Assembly: GCA_008690995.1 (NCBI GenBank)
Contig: VRMN01000001.1
Location: 434,001-498,000, forward strand
Source: Porphyridium purpureum
Lineage: Eukaryota; Rhodophyta; Bangiophyceae; Porphyridiales; Porphyridiaceae
Length of the DNA: 64,000 nucleotides
Direction: 5' to 3'
Notes under the pieces: generated by a model
Told to the model about the DNA's origin: nothing
The model's database searches: none
Seen by the model: the letters and a program-made list of their open reading frames with translations, nothing else
Made by a program: the position numbers and the translations under genes
Part shown: piece after piece, positions 43,101-54,200 of the stretch
Numbering within the stretch: the first letter of the stretch is position 1
Layout: every line of letters begins with the position of its first letter

Positions 43101-46100
43101 TCTGGCCGCGGCTGCGGATGAGCGCGCCACATTCTTAGCATTACTATTCGTACCAACACTCGCTCCCCCATGGTGCGCACCGTGCGCGTGACCACTGGGA
43201 GCGTACTTGACGTCGCCAGTATGAAAAGGGGGCAAGTCATCTGGCCCTAATGTGATTACATGGCGATGGTGATCGGGATTGCTGTTGGCATGTGGATAGC
43301 TGCTGGTGCTTCCGCCAATGCCTTCCGCCGCGACTGCGCCTCCAGAATGAAACGCAGAGCGCTTCCGCACGTACGTCACGTAGCGAGAGGCCATACCCGG
43401 CAGCATAATGAGCGGCGGCGTGCGTTCAAGCGCGTACTCGGTGAGTACAATCCGGTGAGAGTCTTTGGCGGCGCAACTCAAGTCTGACTTGCGCTTGAAA
43501 GCGCCTGCACCAGTGCCAGGCAAGCCGTTTCCGGCGGCTACGCCGCCCGCAAGGTGCGTTGTTGCCGGCGTCGCAAAGGCGTCATTACGGTCATTGCCAA
43601 TTCCACTGATCCCGTTTCTATCTGTGGCGGCTGTGGCCGTGCGAGAGGTTTTGACGCGCTTCCTCCGCAGCGGCTGGAGCCCGAACGAACGACCTAAAAG
43701 GTCGCCTGTATCGTGCGGTCTAGAGCCCACAGGCGATAGCTCTGGGCGGTGAAAGCTCGTGAGGTAAGAATCTGACACGTGAGCATGAGATGTAAGAGCC
43801 TTTGTAGCAGGAGCCGCGTGAACAAGCGCGCTCAGCACGCTGCGCCGCGCGCCGCCCTTCCTAAACCCACTCGACGTGGCGTGCACATAGAGCATATCAT
43901 TCGAAATGCGCTTCAACCGTTCAAGCTCTTCGTGGGCCCGATCTAGCACCACAGCATCCGAGAGCTCGACGCTTGTACGACACATCGAAGGAACGAATGG
44001 GTGCGTCGCGTGGTAACGTTGCTGCTCATGCTCATGCGTCTGGGTTCTCACCAGCTGCATTCCTCGCGGCTGATCCTGCGCCACTGCGGCCATATCACCA
44101 GCCATCAGGAGATTTGGGTCATTCAAATCTAGAACCAGCTTTGCAAGAAATGGCGCAGGCCTTTGGGATCCTTCTTTCGCAGAATATGAATCCATCATCA
44201 TTCTTGTGTTTTCCTCGTCTGACGCTGCCGCCGAGGATGATGAGGACGCCGACTCCCATAAAATCTCATCCAACCAACTGTCAGTTTCCAAATCCGAGTT
44301 TTCAGCAAAACACTGAAGCCCTAAGGAGTGCTCGACATCCTCAATGTCGCTTTTTGAGGATGCAGGGCGCTCTTTATCCTTCGTGCGTGTCCTTCCGGCC
44401 TTCTGGCCCTTCTTTGTCGACTCTGTGATTCCAATATTCTGAACCGTCGATGCGTCTTTCTCCTCCAAAATCACACCTGTGCTGGCAGAAGAAAGCACAG
44501 ATGTAGGCAAGCTGGGCGCGGTGGACGGAAGCGGGCTCGGAGTGTCATCTTCCCACACAATATCTTCGTCATCCGCTTCATCACCAGGTGAGCCCGACAC
44601 CTCTGCCTCCGCCTGCACTGGTGCTTGCTTGTTCAGCACGCTACCACCGCCACCGCGTGTTCTGTTGACGTCGCCGCTACTGTCGCAATCGCTTGCGCTA
44701 TCACCCCAAAGAATCTCGTCCTCCCAGGCGTATTGCTCTACCAAACTGTAAATACTATCATTCCGAAAAGCTTGATTTCTTGCCGCGTCCAAAACCTCGG
44801 ACTTGAGATACCTCCAATGCCAAGGCTCATCTCGATGTCGCGTTTTAGCACTAGTATCACCGATGCAATCATCCGTCGCCCCTGCCGATGTCGACGTGCC
44901 GACACGAAGGGGCCTCTCCCTTTCACTGGCCGATGATCGAGCCGACGAAAAATTATTTTGATCGACCTGGTTGGTTGTCTTGAAGGATTCCATGTTCATG
45001 TCCCTATCTGCTGATGCTAGTGCCGAGGCCGAGGCCAGGGCCGAGGCCGAAGCCGCCTTGAGGATGCGAATTTTGTCCAAGACGACCTTGCTGACGTCTG
45101 GTCGTGAAACAATCTGTGCCCTCAGAAACTGATCCGTTTCATCTCCTAACCCACTTGCACCTTCCGCGTGGTTCCGGTTCTTTCTTCTTCTTCTATGCGA
45201 CGCTTGTGCCAGTGATGACTGTGCGACGCCCGTATCCGAAGCGTGACCCGCCGCCACATCACTAACAGTCCCCTCGGTTGCGCTGCCGTTTGCCAACTCT
45301 TCAGCTGCCACCTTGCGTGGATCTTCCCACCCGTATCGCACGCGCCGTGGTTTTCTGGGTAGCAGCCTAATCTCGGGTGCGAACAGTTTACCGAATTCGG
45401 GGCGACCGGAATCCTGCGCTTCATGCTTCCGTGTGCTACTGCTTATGGTGTGCTGCAGTTGAGGCTGCATTTGCATCCCAGCATGCGCTTGTGCCACCAA
45501 TACGCCACCCAAGTCGCTCGCAGTCCGGGCGTTGACGACTCGCCTTTCTTGAGCCAGACGAGCTGGCGCCACCTCGCGTGTACCTTCCAAGTCCTGCTGC
45601 TTAGCACCTGCGGATATGTCTCCGTCGGGTTCTTGTTCATCGTAATCGTCGTCCTCGTCTTCTGCTTGATTTGCGTTCGCGCCGCCTTTTACCCACAACG
45701 GCTGGGTCAGTGCCCCGCTCGTGTTTCCCAGTGCGACCTGGACGAGCGTATCGCGCTCCTCCTTGTCCAAGTCGTCATCCAGGAACTCTGTCTCATTCGC
45801 GAAATCGACCGCGGCGTCGCCTGCGCGCACGGCGCCGCCGGCACCCTCCTCGTCGTCGTCGCTGTCCTCTTCATCGTACTCGTCGTCGTCCTCTGCGCGT
45901 CCTGCCGAGCCAACCGAGCCAGCCGCCCGTTCTGCCTGCCTATCCTGCGCCGACGCGACCTCTGCCAAGTCCTCATTTGCGCTCGCAATCGCCGGAGCCA
46001 CATTTCCAATGTGTTCCCTGGCGTCCTCATCCAAGTACTCGGCCTCCTCCAACCTACCGCGCCGATCGATATTCCCGAACAAAAACCCCGCCGCCACACC

Positions 46101-46166
46101 ACCCCCTCCTCCACGTGCGCCTGCCGACTCTCGCCGACTTCCATCTCCATCGCCTCCTCCAGCCAT
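40101..46166 (-). CDS. TAF1: TAF1, TFIID subunit with bromodomain
   Basis: 2021 residues from the ATG at 46164-46166. Largest TFIID subunit and scaffold for TBP and other TAFs at core promoters. The N-terminus has the TAF1 motif FLFGNIDRRGRLEEAEYLDED near 27-50, followed by acidic repeats. The DUF3591 region spans about 800-1300 and includes LIMLPGMASRYVTYVRKR, VVKKQDVMYVREIDMVL, YTKERVLLWMLRQF and LYQLNEPARG. A basic, Gly/Ala-rich linker with RKEKKPKDKEK follows. One bromodomain lies near 1870-1960 (LVPNYGEHVQDQMYLNLIRQN, SAAEFLADF). Plants and algae have one bromodomain where animals have two. A pyrimidine-rich tract on the plus strand (purine on sense) covers the start. The stop overlaps a tRNA-like element. 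Confidence 0.95.
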   Translation of the reverse strand: MAGGGDGDGSRRESAGARGGGGGVAAGFLFGNIDRRGRLEEAEYLDEDAREHIGNVAPAIASANEDLAEVASAQDRQAERAAGSVGSAGRAEDDDEYDEEDSDDDEEGAGGAVRAGDAAVDFANETEFLDDDLDKEERDTLVQVALGNTSGALTQPLWVKGGANANQAEDEDDDYDEQEPDGDISAGAKQQDLEGTREVAPARLAQERRVVNARTASDLGGVLVAQAHAGMQMQPQLQHTISSSTRKHEAQDSGRPEFGKLFAPEIRLLPRKPRRVRYGWEDPRKVAAEELANGSATEGTVSDVAAGHASDTGVAQSSLAQASHRRRRKNRNHAEGASGLGDETDQFLRAQIVSRPDVSKVVLDKIRILKAASASALASASALASADRDMNMESFKTTNQVDQNNFSSARSSASERERPLRVGTSTSAGATDDCIGDTSAKTRHRDEPWHWRYLKSEVLDAARNQAFRNDSIYSLVEQYAWEDEILWGDSASDCDSSGDVNRTRGGGGSVLNKQAPVQAEAEVSGSPGDEADDEDIVWEDDTPSPLPSTAPSLPTSVLSSASTGVILEEKDASTVQNIGITESTKKGQKAGRTRTKDKERPASSKSDIEDVEHSLGLQCFAENSDLETDSWLDEILWESASSSSSAAASDEENTRMMMDSYSAKEGSQRPAPFLAKLVLDLNDPNLLMAGDMAAVAQDQPRGMQLVRTQTHEHEQQRYHATHPFVPSMCRTSVELSDAVVLDRAHEELERLKRISNDMLYVHATSSGFRKGGARRSVLSALVHAAPATKALTSHAHVSDSYLTSFHRPELSPVGSRPHDTGDLLGRSFGLQPLRRKRVKTSRTATAATDRNGISGIGNDRNDAFATPATTHLAGGVAAGNGLPGTGAGAFKRKSDLSCAAKDSHRIVLTEYALERTPPLIMLPGMASRYVTYVRKRSAFHSGGAVAAEGIGGSTSSYPHANSNPDHHRHVITLGPDDLPPFHTGDVKYAPSGHAHGAHHGGASVGTNSNAKNVARSSAAAARMAGHTRDHTDPPMHEIQALESSLFAAPAALCSLPGGPNQSLSRSQDKVHEGNPIEVSHCDFLVVKKQDVMYVREIDMVLSVGQCEPRVEVMAPNTDRCKKYTKERVLLWMLRQFSNQKKKGVVTPALRKNHVFEAFGRKRSCSDTFLLKTLKELTIFDGGLYQLNEPARGLSTLEAELLRTVTPEETAAFEAMEAGWETLNRAGIRIFTHPTAQGNIMQAAAKTGLAAGVAVGEFIRQQLLSTQWYRTSLMISAQRAQRKELARELALTRHAMELCSGFVLSRNGLSVEARINNLAAPELLTLLQSFFRVSAKKMPAGIDARRALLRDLCIKRASNVVASSAGHHRGSSGTTGGSSSGTAGGVQNNNSFGFDKDFASAIASVLTKQEQRSLAAPSVAAAAAAAAAASAGAAQDQQPADLSAAIAQYVPLKTQLRALLMGDVSGLPAAEDQAAADARAAALLLAQTSPESAFGVSASQPPQPVTTIVGGHEVKVKGTGGGPGGVKISLVRKAQHSGGDKEDAEELFKMLAEQRARSAAGAGAGAGAPSGSDGGTPGGPGSPAPGIKKKVSRKEKKPKDKEKTVLIGGAPMTGLKVVRWIKDEHGNRKEKKYEYVTDEKEIEKILAQKQRKEAKAKGVAQIGATDSTGGAGATKASTAGENALTKAPSLKVSIGLGALTKSKSRTDIRASPPAHVGTPRLPGQSGSGDEGGAGGGDGRVKIKLGSGGGSGKIRIDTKNLANSKDAAALKRRRSQYADESDLNGPRKRSSPGFSYAATGTGAGANAPLVKQISSRRARRDARVELNGILEGVERVVRETKGYIASTTPFLIKRLRPDEIPPVHADPKNLARPKGTGLDLTQPVNTKLVPNYGEHVQDQMYLNLIRQNCKNFKYSSAAEFLADFRLLQLNSEKFNTTPDVEWVNQHARLLRETAEEEVAALAQPIADAEAELARQQEMEHSAKAEAEAVRAHGLDASAAEGTTPDSGLASTHAPDSAPKQPPA

Positions 46167-46450
46167 CTCCCTCCTTCCTGCTTCATCCCTCTGTCTCTCC
46201 CCCTCTCCGTTCCCTCCCTTCCCCGACCTCTGTCCCAACTTGGTGGTTGAATCGGTTTGTCCTCGTTCCTTGTGGTGTCAATAATCATCCATCAACCGGT
46301 TACCGCATTTCGACTAAACGGTCCGCTCTTCCTTACGGATAGACGTTATAGTGTACAGCGCGGCGGAGCAAGAGTCAGCGATGTGCGTATGAACGCCTCC
46401 GTGCGTGCCGGTGTGGAAGCGTGTTTGTCAATGGTACAGTGCGTCAATGA
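46167..46450. promoter_or_regulatory. TAF1 side of a TAF1-RIC1 divergent promoter
   Basis: 284 bases between the TAF1 ATG and the retroelement. Contains a purine-rich sense tract at 46167-46230, GGTTACCG and ACTAAACGG motifs at about 46298-46322, and AGTGTACA at about 46350-46357. Before the element arrived this region would have been continuous with the RIC1 upstream DNA at 57339. Confidence 0.5.
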
Positions 46451-46455
46451 CGCCT
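46451..46455. repeat. Target-site duplication of the copia element (left copy, CGCCT)
   Basis: CGCCT directly precedes the left LTR and recurs at 57334-57338 directly after the right LTR. A 5-bp duplication is standard for LTR retrotransposon integrases. Confidence 0.85.
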
Positions 46456-46757
46456 CGTGGAAAGTTGCCCGTCCCACTCGTCGATGGGCGTGCGGAAGGG
46501 CGAGTGCGAACGTACCGGGACGTCGTGACGGGGATTCAGCGGGTGTAATGCGATGTGACTCGACTAGCGTCCCGCCGGATGCCGATGTGACGTGACTCGA
46601 TGTGGTCAGATTGCATCAACAAGGACCCGGCGGGCGTCTATATAGTGGGTGCGGTCGCGCAGAGATGGCAGACGGATAAGCCTAGAAGAAAAGAGAGAAG
46701 GTAAGGGAAGGGGAATAGTAAAAGGGTTCTTCGTTGATCGTTAACAGAAAACCCACG
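46456..46757 (+). repeat. Copia 5' LTR
   Basis: 302 bp with a TATATAG box at 46639-46645 that should start the element transcript. The termini CGTGG/CCACG are inverted. It appears identical to the right copy. Confidence 0.9.
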
Positions 46758-46773
46758 TGGTATCATCGCCCGG
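46758..46773 (+). other. Copia primer-binding site
   Basis: TGGTATCATCGCCCGG begins directly after the LTR. TGGTATCA is the usual complement of an initiator-tRNA-Met 3' end. Confidence 0.7.
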
Positions 46774-46818
46774 TTCGGCGGGTGAGGAGCGGTAGTCTCT
46801 GGTGCGGGGCCTGTCGGG

Positions 46819-47559
46819 ATGGACGAGGAGACGGGGCCAGTTGTGAGGCCGGCGCGGCTCAGCCAGTTCGCGGGGCAGCGGAACCAGCGAGTGGTGATGA
46901 ACTGGTTGTTCGAAGTGGAGACGAAGGTTCTGCCGTTCGCCAGCTCTGAGCGCGAAGGAGTCAACGTAGCCATGAGCTACTTGACGGATACTGCATTGCA
47001 GTGGTTGCGTGGCCTGCCGGTCCGTCCATAGAATTGGGCCGGGTTTCGAACGGTGTTTATGGAACAGTTCTTGCCGGCGGACTACAAGCGTCGCGCGCGA
47101 GATGCGCTGCATGGATGGCGCCAGACGAGGGGCGTAGCGGTGTACGCGGCCGAGTTCAGGGACCTGGTCCTAGCGTGTGAGGACGTGGGTGCCGCGGAGG
47201 CGTTGGACAAGTTCACGCGTGGACTTAAGCCCGCCATAGCGTTCGAAGTTATGAAGGAGAATCCAAGTAGCCTCGATGAGGCCTGCCGAGTTGCCCTTTG
47301 CGCGGAGGACGCATTCGTGGCGGCGCGTCGCGGTTCGCCATCATCCCAGGGTCTTGGGATCCACCATCGCTCAGGCCCGACGCGCGCTTTCGACGTGCCG
47401 TATGGAGAGAGCTCGGCACCAATGGAAATCGGGGCGCAGGCTATGGAGGTAACCTGTTACAACTGCGAGGAACGCGGGCACTTTGCGCGAGACTGCCCCA
47501 AGCCGCACCGCGCGCGAGCGCAGGCGCAGCCGGGAAAAGGCGCCCCGCGCCGAGACTAG
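46819..47559 (+). other. Copia gag region
   Basis: Encodes a capsid-type protein with FRDLVLACED-like helices and a single zinc knuckle, CYNCEERGHFARDC (CX2CX4HX4C), that binds the element RNA in this family. Fossil part of the copia copy. Confidence 0.8.
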
Positions 47560-47957
47560 GGCAGGTGTCGGCGCGGGAGCCGTCAGAACTTCTGACGTTG
47601 CACGTTCGCTTCTGCGGGAAACGTGCGATGGCAATCGTAGACTGTGGCGCCACACATGTCTTTGTGGATAAGGCATGGGTGCGCCATTCAGGGTTATTAT
47701 CATTTTGCGAAGCGACACCGGGACTTCAGGCCGTCCTTGCCGACGGGCGCAAGACTAATGTTGTCGGGAGCCTTCTCGGTCATTTGGAGCTGAACGGCAT
47801 CGGGTCACGTCGCTGCCGTGCGATTGTATGTCCGGCACTGATGACCGACCTCGTCATCGGTATGGAGTTCCTGACGCGTACTGGGATGGTCATTGATTAC
47901 GAGGACGGGAGCATTTTCATGCGTAAGCGGGAAGATATGAACTTGAAAAGGGACAAG

Positions 47958-48140
47958 GAGCAGAACGGGAGCGCAGGGCGCACGAGCGGAGGAACGGCTG
48001 GGCCGGGCAGAGAGCAGAACGAGAGCGCAGGGCGCACGAGCGGAGGAACGGCTGGGCCGGGCAGAGAGCAGAACGGGAGCGCAGGGCGCACGAGCGGACG
48101 AACGGCTGGGCCGGGCAGAGAGCAGAACGGGAGCGCAGGG
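47958..48140 (+). repeat. 54-bp in-frame tandem repeat inside copia pol
   Basis: Units begin at 47958, 48012, 48066 and 48120, with the last partial. Each codes for an 18-residue unit with EQNGSAGRTSG then GTAGPGR. Weaker SAGR-type repeats continue to about 48320. It lies between the protease and integrase domains. Confidence 0.9.
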
Positions 48141-50824
48141 CACGTGGAAGCAAGCTCTGTCAATCCGCAGCCGCGAAATCAAGGACGGAGCGCGGGGCGC
48201 TCGAGCGTACATGTGGACGGGCCATGCGTGAACCGAGACACAAGCGCGGGGCGCGTGCATGAAAAGAACGCCGGAAAGTCATCAGGGCTGAGCGATGAAG
48301 AGAGCGCGGGGAGCTCCAACGCATGCTCGACAGGAGCGAACGGTTACGAGAACGGGAATATGAGCCCGGAGCGCGTAGATTGCGAAACAGATAGGCCGAA
48401 CATGGGGGCGAATGTCGAGGTCCATTCGAACCAAGCATGCAAAGGCACCCCGTTGGCGAAGTCGGCTGAGTGCCGCGAAACGGAGGTACGGACGCGAGGA
48501 AGGGACCAAGTGATGGGCAAAACGAAGGCGAGGAGCAACACGGACCCTGCGCAAGACTCGCTAGTCAGGAGTAAAATCGGGTCGCGGCATGGCGGCAGTG
48601 CGTTGAAGGAAACCGCATACCCTTCCGGAGACTGTAGCCTGATCCCAGAACCTGATTCGCCGGGGGAGGCACAAACCGGCGACATAGCGTCAAGTTCAAG
48701 CGACGATGGAGCGCCAAATGCGATACGAGGTATTCGACGCGCAATGACATGGGTCGATCGTCTCGCCCTTGGCACCACAGTTTCAAATGTGCCCGACGGA
48801 CACGCGCTCCTGCACATGCCTGCTCGCACGTCGTGCGAGGTTTGTACAAGGGCGAAGCTGAAAATGCGGCCGTCTTACCGAATTGATGTCGACGCGCACG
48901 CGCGAGCACCTGGGGTCGCTGCACGCTTTGACGAAGAAATAGGGGTGGACCTGGTCGACGCCGGCGCCAAGGTCCGTTCGCGGGAAGGATATCGATACAT
49001 CCTGACACATGTCGACGAGCACACGGGGTGGATAGAAGTCGCGGGAGTCGTCGATAAGACTGCCCTGGCCTGCCGCGAGGCGCTTGTCGAGTGCCAAGCT
49101 GGGAGAGATTGGCCGAAACGGATGCGCACAGATTCGGGCAGCGAGTTTAGGGGCGCGTTCGCGCGCGTTCTGCGCGAGAGGAACGTTGAACATACCCTCT
49201 GCATCCCTCATAGACCGAACGGACACGCGCGACTGGAAAGACTGCACCACACGTTGAATGCCGTCATTCGTTGCCTCTTATGGCAATCGGGTTTGCACGT
49301 CGTCTGGTTTTTCAGAGCAGCCAAATTCTTCGCGTTCTGGTACAATCGGGTGCACCTGGGTAGGGACGGACTAACTCCCTTTGAGCGCAGATACGGACAG
49401 GGATGGGTCGAGAGCGGCAAGCCATGGCTGATGGCTCCATTCGGATCGCGGGTGGTCTATAAAGTGGACGACGTAGCCAACAAGTTCGCTCCTACCACGC
49501 GCGAGGGAGTGGTCGTCGGGGCTCGGGACCACCCCGCCGCCCTCGAAGTTCTCGAGACAGGGTCTGGAGCGACGACGTGGACAAGAGATTTCAGAGTATT
49601 CAAAGACTTCACCATGCGCGTGCCGGGCGCAGAACCGCTCGCAGAAATGGAAAAGGTGATCGCGTACGATCCGGACGGGGATTTGGCAGTCGCACAGCGC
49701 GACAACGTCGCGTCGGAAGAGACGGGAATCAAAGCGAGGGTTGAAGCAATCACGGAACGCCTGAAGGCCATCGACGAGCGGGAAAAGCAGCTAAGCCAGG
49801 AGGTCGCGGCGCGGCGGGCGGCTAAGGAGGGCAAAGAAATCAGGCGTACAAAGAAGAACGCCCGTCGCTCGGCCCGAATAGCGGCGCGCTTTCCTTCCGT
49901 GACCATAAATGTTACCAGGGTAATGAGCAGACGAGAAGCCACCACGGATGGAAGGGCAGCTGAGGCCATTGAGAATGAGCTCGGGCAAATGCGGCGCTTC
50001 GGCGTGTGGGATCCGGAACCGGTCACTCTGAACTCCATTACCGAGGGACTTATTGTAAGGGCGCACATGGTGGTAGCCGAAAAGCACACGGAGCGTCCTG
50101 TTGAGGAGCGCAAGATCAAGGCAAGGCTCGTGGCCGGGGGGGATCGCATTACGGACATGACGGGGGTCCCAGTGTCTCTTACCGTTCCCTACGAGGCGCC
50201 GGCATCTTTAGCTGCGCTAAGGATCGTGCTGGCGTGGGCGCAGATGAACGAATTAGAAGTGGGCTTTGTTGACATCACCAGCGCCTACCTGCAGGCCGAG
50301 TGCAGCGGGGGACCGGTGTATGTAATCCTTCCCAGCGAGGCAGGCGGGAAGACGGGCACCGCCCATCATCTCCGCAAGGCAATGTACGGATTACCGAGAG
50401 CGGGAGCGGACTTCGCGCGCGAAGCTCGTAGTCGCTTGTTGCGTCTCGGATGGGTGGAGGTCACAGCAGGAGTGTATATCCGTAGAAGCCTCGAGGAGAA
50501 CGCGGCAGGACTCGTCTTGGTAATGTACGTTGACGACGTGGTCTTAGCGGGGCGGAAAGACGAGGCACGGAATGCCATGAGTGAGTTATATCAAGAATTC
50601 GTGATCGACGAGCAACCGCAGTGGCTCGGCGAGAGCCCGGTCCTTCACCTTGGCATGCGGATTTCCAGAACGAACGGAAGGGTAAAGATTGATGGTACGG
50701 ACTACGCAAAGACCATTATAGATGAGTACGAGCGCGACTCGACTGTGAGGACGAGGGGCACGCGCGATGCGGCAACCCCCATGGTATTTCCAGAGGCGGC
50801 GCTCTACGACGAAGCGGAAGTCAG

Positions 50825-50829
50825 TACGA
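50825..50829. repeat. Target-site duplication of the gypsy element (left copy, TACGA)
   Basis: TACGA precedes the left LTR and recurs at 56302-56306 after the right LTR. Confidence 0.85.
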
Positions 50830-51130
50830 TGTTACCAATGCTGTGCCTTTTTTTACTCTCTGCGTCTTCTTCTTACCTCTTCTGTCTCCGAGCAAGACCT
50901 GACCGGCTAGTCCGGGCAGGCGCGTCGCCTTTTTATACCCTTACTTCCGCTAGGGACAGCAAGGCGCCAAGAGAAATGACAATGCAAACCATTGGCATTT
51001 CTGCGCGCGTCTAGAAGTTTCTGGAACCTCTAGAAGCTTCTAGAAACGGTTAAACGGTCTGACGGTTTAACGGCTTACCGGTTTCGGATTAACCGAACCG
51101 TTCTAGGTGACTGGGGTCGAACGGATAACA
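50830..51130 (-). repeat. Gypsy 3' LTR
   Basis: 301 bp. Contains a TATAAAA-type box on the minus strand at about 50931-50938 and a cluster of AACGG/GGTTAA motifs at about 51047-51115. Confidence 0.9.
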
Positions 51131-51146
51131 TCTCCCCCCCTCTTGG
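51131..51146 (-). other. Gypsy polypurine tract
   Basis: On the minus strand an AAGAG(G)nAGA run directly precedes the 3' LTR, where plus-strand DNA synthesis is primed in this family. Confidence 0.75.
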
Positions 51147-51249
51147 CTCGACGTCTCGGCGAGACTTCAAACTAAGTTGCATTCTTGGCTCGAGGAACCC
51201 GCGCTCCGGGAGAAAACCTCTGCCTAGCAAACTTCTCACAATTCCCAAG

Positions 51250-54200
51250 TCATTCAGAGTCAGACTCTTCGATAATTTTCAACAAGTCTGGCTCAGAATC
51301 GGACGTTGGCAGGTCGTCGGGTACTTCTTCATCATTTTCCCCTGCCATGTAGTCTTCGCGTCCATAGTATGGCTTCAGATGTTGGATCGGAAAAACATCA
51401 TGACAAGCCACACCCTCAGGCAAAATCACTCGGTAAGCATGCGAGCTTACCTTCTCAATGACAGGCACCGGACCAAGAAACTTTGGTGCCGCCAAATCAC
51501 TCTTGTTCGGCCGCAATTGCGGCGCCGTGATCAACACTTGATCACCAACTTGAAACTCCCGGGCATCCTTGCGTCGATCGAAGAACTTCTGCATTCTCCC
51601 CTGGGCTTCGATCAAATTGTCGCGGACTTCTTCATGGACTTTGCACAGGCGAAACCAGTGCTCCGCCATGTCCTTTGTCTGTCCGTCGCGCGCAGGCCTC
51701 CACCCTTCGCTCGGTGGAAACCAAGGATCCCTTCCATATACCACTTTGAACGGCGCGAATCCAGTGGCACTGCTTGGTGCAGAGTTGTACGCAAACTCGT
51801 ACAACGGCAAGTCTCGCACCCAGCCACTATTCGTCGCCATCAACTTGAGCATTTCCCGAATCACGCGGTTCACTCGCTCAGTTTGGCCATCTGTCTGCGG
51901 GTGGTTGGCGGTAGACATAGCCAACTTCATGCCCACCCGCTTGCTCAACTGCTGCCAAAACGTGGACGTAAACAGCGGATCTCGGTCCGATACAATTGAC
52001 TTGGGGTATCCGAAACGGCTCACGACGTGCTTCACGAACAAGTCAGCACAACGCTTTGCTGTCAAGTCCTTGCGCGTCGGGATGAACAGCGCAATCTTCG
52101 AATAGCGATCCACCACAGTCATAATTGCATCACAGCTGCCTTCGCTCCGAGGCAGCTCCGTCACAAAGTCCATCGAAATGTCGACCCAAGGTCCTTCTGG
52201 GATCGACAAGGGCTTCAGCTTTCCAAACGACCGATTCTCTGACTTTGTCACTTGGCATGCGTGACAAGTCTTCACAAAACGGCTCACGTCTCGCTTCATC
52301 TTTGGCCAGTAGAAGCGAGTGATCAAAGATGCATACGTCGTGTCGGCTCCACGGTGTCCTGCTGTCGGGATATCGTGGTGGAGCTGCATGACACGCTCTC
52401 TGAACTTCCTCGGCACGCAAACGCGATTCCTCAAGTACAAGAGCCCAGCTTCGGTTCGAAAACCCTGGTGGGTCGGTAAGTCACCCATCAAAGTACCAAA
52501 GTCTGGGTCACTCGAGTACGAACCCACGAATGCCTGGAAACCCGCACCAAATTCATCACACCGAACTTGGTACTCTAGCGCATGTAACTCTGGCTTCCTC
52601 GACAAAGCATCGGCTACCACGTTCGACTTTCCCTTCACATAGTCGATCGTGATGTCAAACTCGGCTAAAAAGTCCAGCCACCGTGCTTGCCGGCCATTCA
52701 GCTCCTTCTGCGTCATCAAATGTTTCAACGCCTCATGATCTGTATGAAGCACAAACTGTGCTCCGTACAGATAAGGTCGAAACTCTCGCAGACAGTGAAT
52801 GACGGCCATGAGCTCACCTTCATAGCTGCTGTACCTGGTCTCTCGGTCCAGCAGCTTCCTTGACGTAAACGCGACCGGTCTGCCTTCCTGTGCCAGCCAT
52901 CCCCCCACCGCGACTTCGGAGCGGTCTGTGTACACCTCGAATGGCTTTTCAGGGTCTGGCAAAGCCAACACCGGCGCTTCCGTCAACATCCCCACAATCT
53001 TCTTGAAGGCCGACTTGCCTTCATCTCCCAGTTCGATCAGCTGCTTCTTCGACTTTGCGTTCTGCAACAGCGAAGTCAGCGGCGCCACGACGGTAGAGTA
53101 TCCTTTGGCAAACCTGCGAAACCAGTTTGTCATTCCCAAAAAAGATCTCAACTCCGTCACCGTCTTTGGCACTGGCCAATCTTTCAAAGCTTCCACCTTC
53201 CGTGGATCCATCTTCACACAACCGTTACCGACAATGTTTCCCAGGTATTCGACTTCAGAAACGAAGAAGCTGCACTTCTTGCGCTTCAAACGATACCCTG
53301 CCTTTTGCAAGCGCGACAACACTTCCTTCAGGACCTCGCCGTGCGACTGCCTATCCTTGGTAAAGACCAAAATATCGTCCAAGTAGACAATGACGGTCTT
53401 GTCCAGCAGATCTGCAAACAGCTCGTTCATGGCCCTCTGAAAAGTTGCCGGCGCGTTGCAAAGACCAAACGGCATCACACGGAACTCGAACTGTCCGTAC
53501 CTGGTCTGGAACGCGGTCTTCGGCACGTCCTCTCTCCGAACACGCAACTGGTGGTATCCCGATGCCAAATCCAACTTTGAGAAACAGTGAGCTGCGCCCA
53601 GTCGATCCAGCAACTCATCCATGTTCGGCAACGGATACCGGTCCTTCACAGTTGCGTCGTTCAACGCCCGATAATCAACGCACATCCTCATGCTGCCGTC
53701 TTTCTTCTTCACGAACAGCACGGGTGCTCCAAACGGGCTCTGACTCGGCTGGACGAATCCTTTGTCCAGCAAGTCATCCAAAGTCTCTCGGAGGACTTTC
53801 AACTCCGCAGGGCTCAGTCGGTAGACCCTGCCCACTCTCACAGGCTTCTCATCTTTCAGCCTAATCACATGCTCCACTGTTCGGCTCTCAGGCAGCCCAC
53901 GTGGCTCCTCGAACAGATTTTCGAAATCCTTGAGCATCTTTCTCACAGAGTCAGCTTCTTTGCGCTCCACTGAACAGGGCTCCTCCCTTCCTTTCAGCAC
54001 GCCGAGGTAGCACTCTTCTACCTCCTGACTCTTCAACAGCCGACGGAGCTCTTTCCGTGGCACCAGCATCTGCGTCATGCTCCAGGCCTTTTTCTCTCCG
54101 TAGGCCAACATGCCAGACTGCCAATCAATCACTGGGTTCTCCCGCTTCAGCCACTCCATGCCCAAGATTGCGTCTTGTCCCGCAATCCGGCAAATGGCAA

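Larger units (their letters stand above)
47560..50829 (+). other. Copia pol region up to the nested insertion
   Basis: Protease motif VDCGATHVFVD; an integrase core with the pattern DEEIGVDLVD, RTDSGSEF and HRPNGHARLERLHHT; then reverse transcriptase with DITSAYLQAE and the YVDDVVL active site. The rest of pol lies beyond the nested gypsy element. Confidence 0.88.

Noticed and set aside
45423-46250. A 275-codon plus-strand frame opposite the TAF1 N-terminus
   Set aside because: Antisense shadow of the acidic repeats of TAF1, giving Val/Leu/Ser-rich nonsense.
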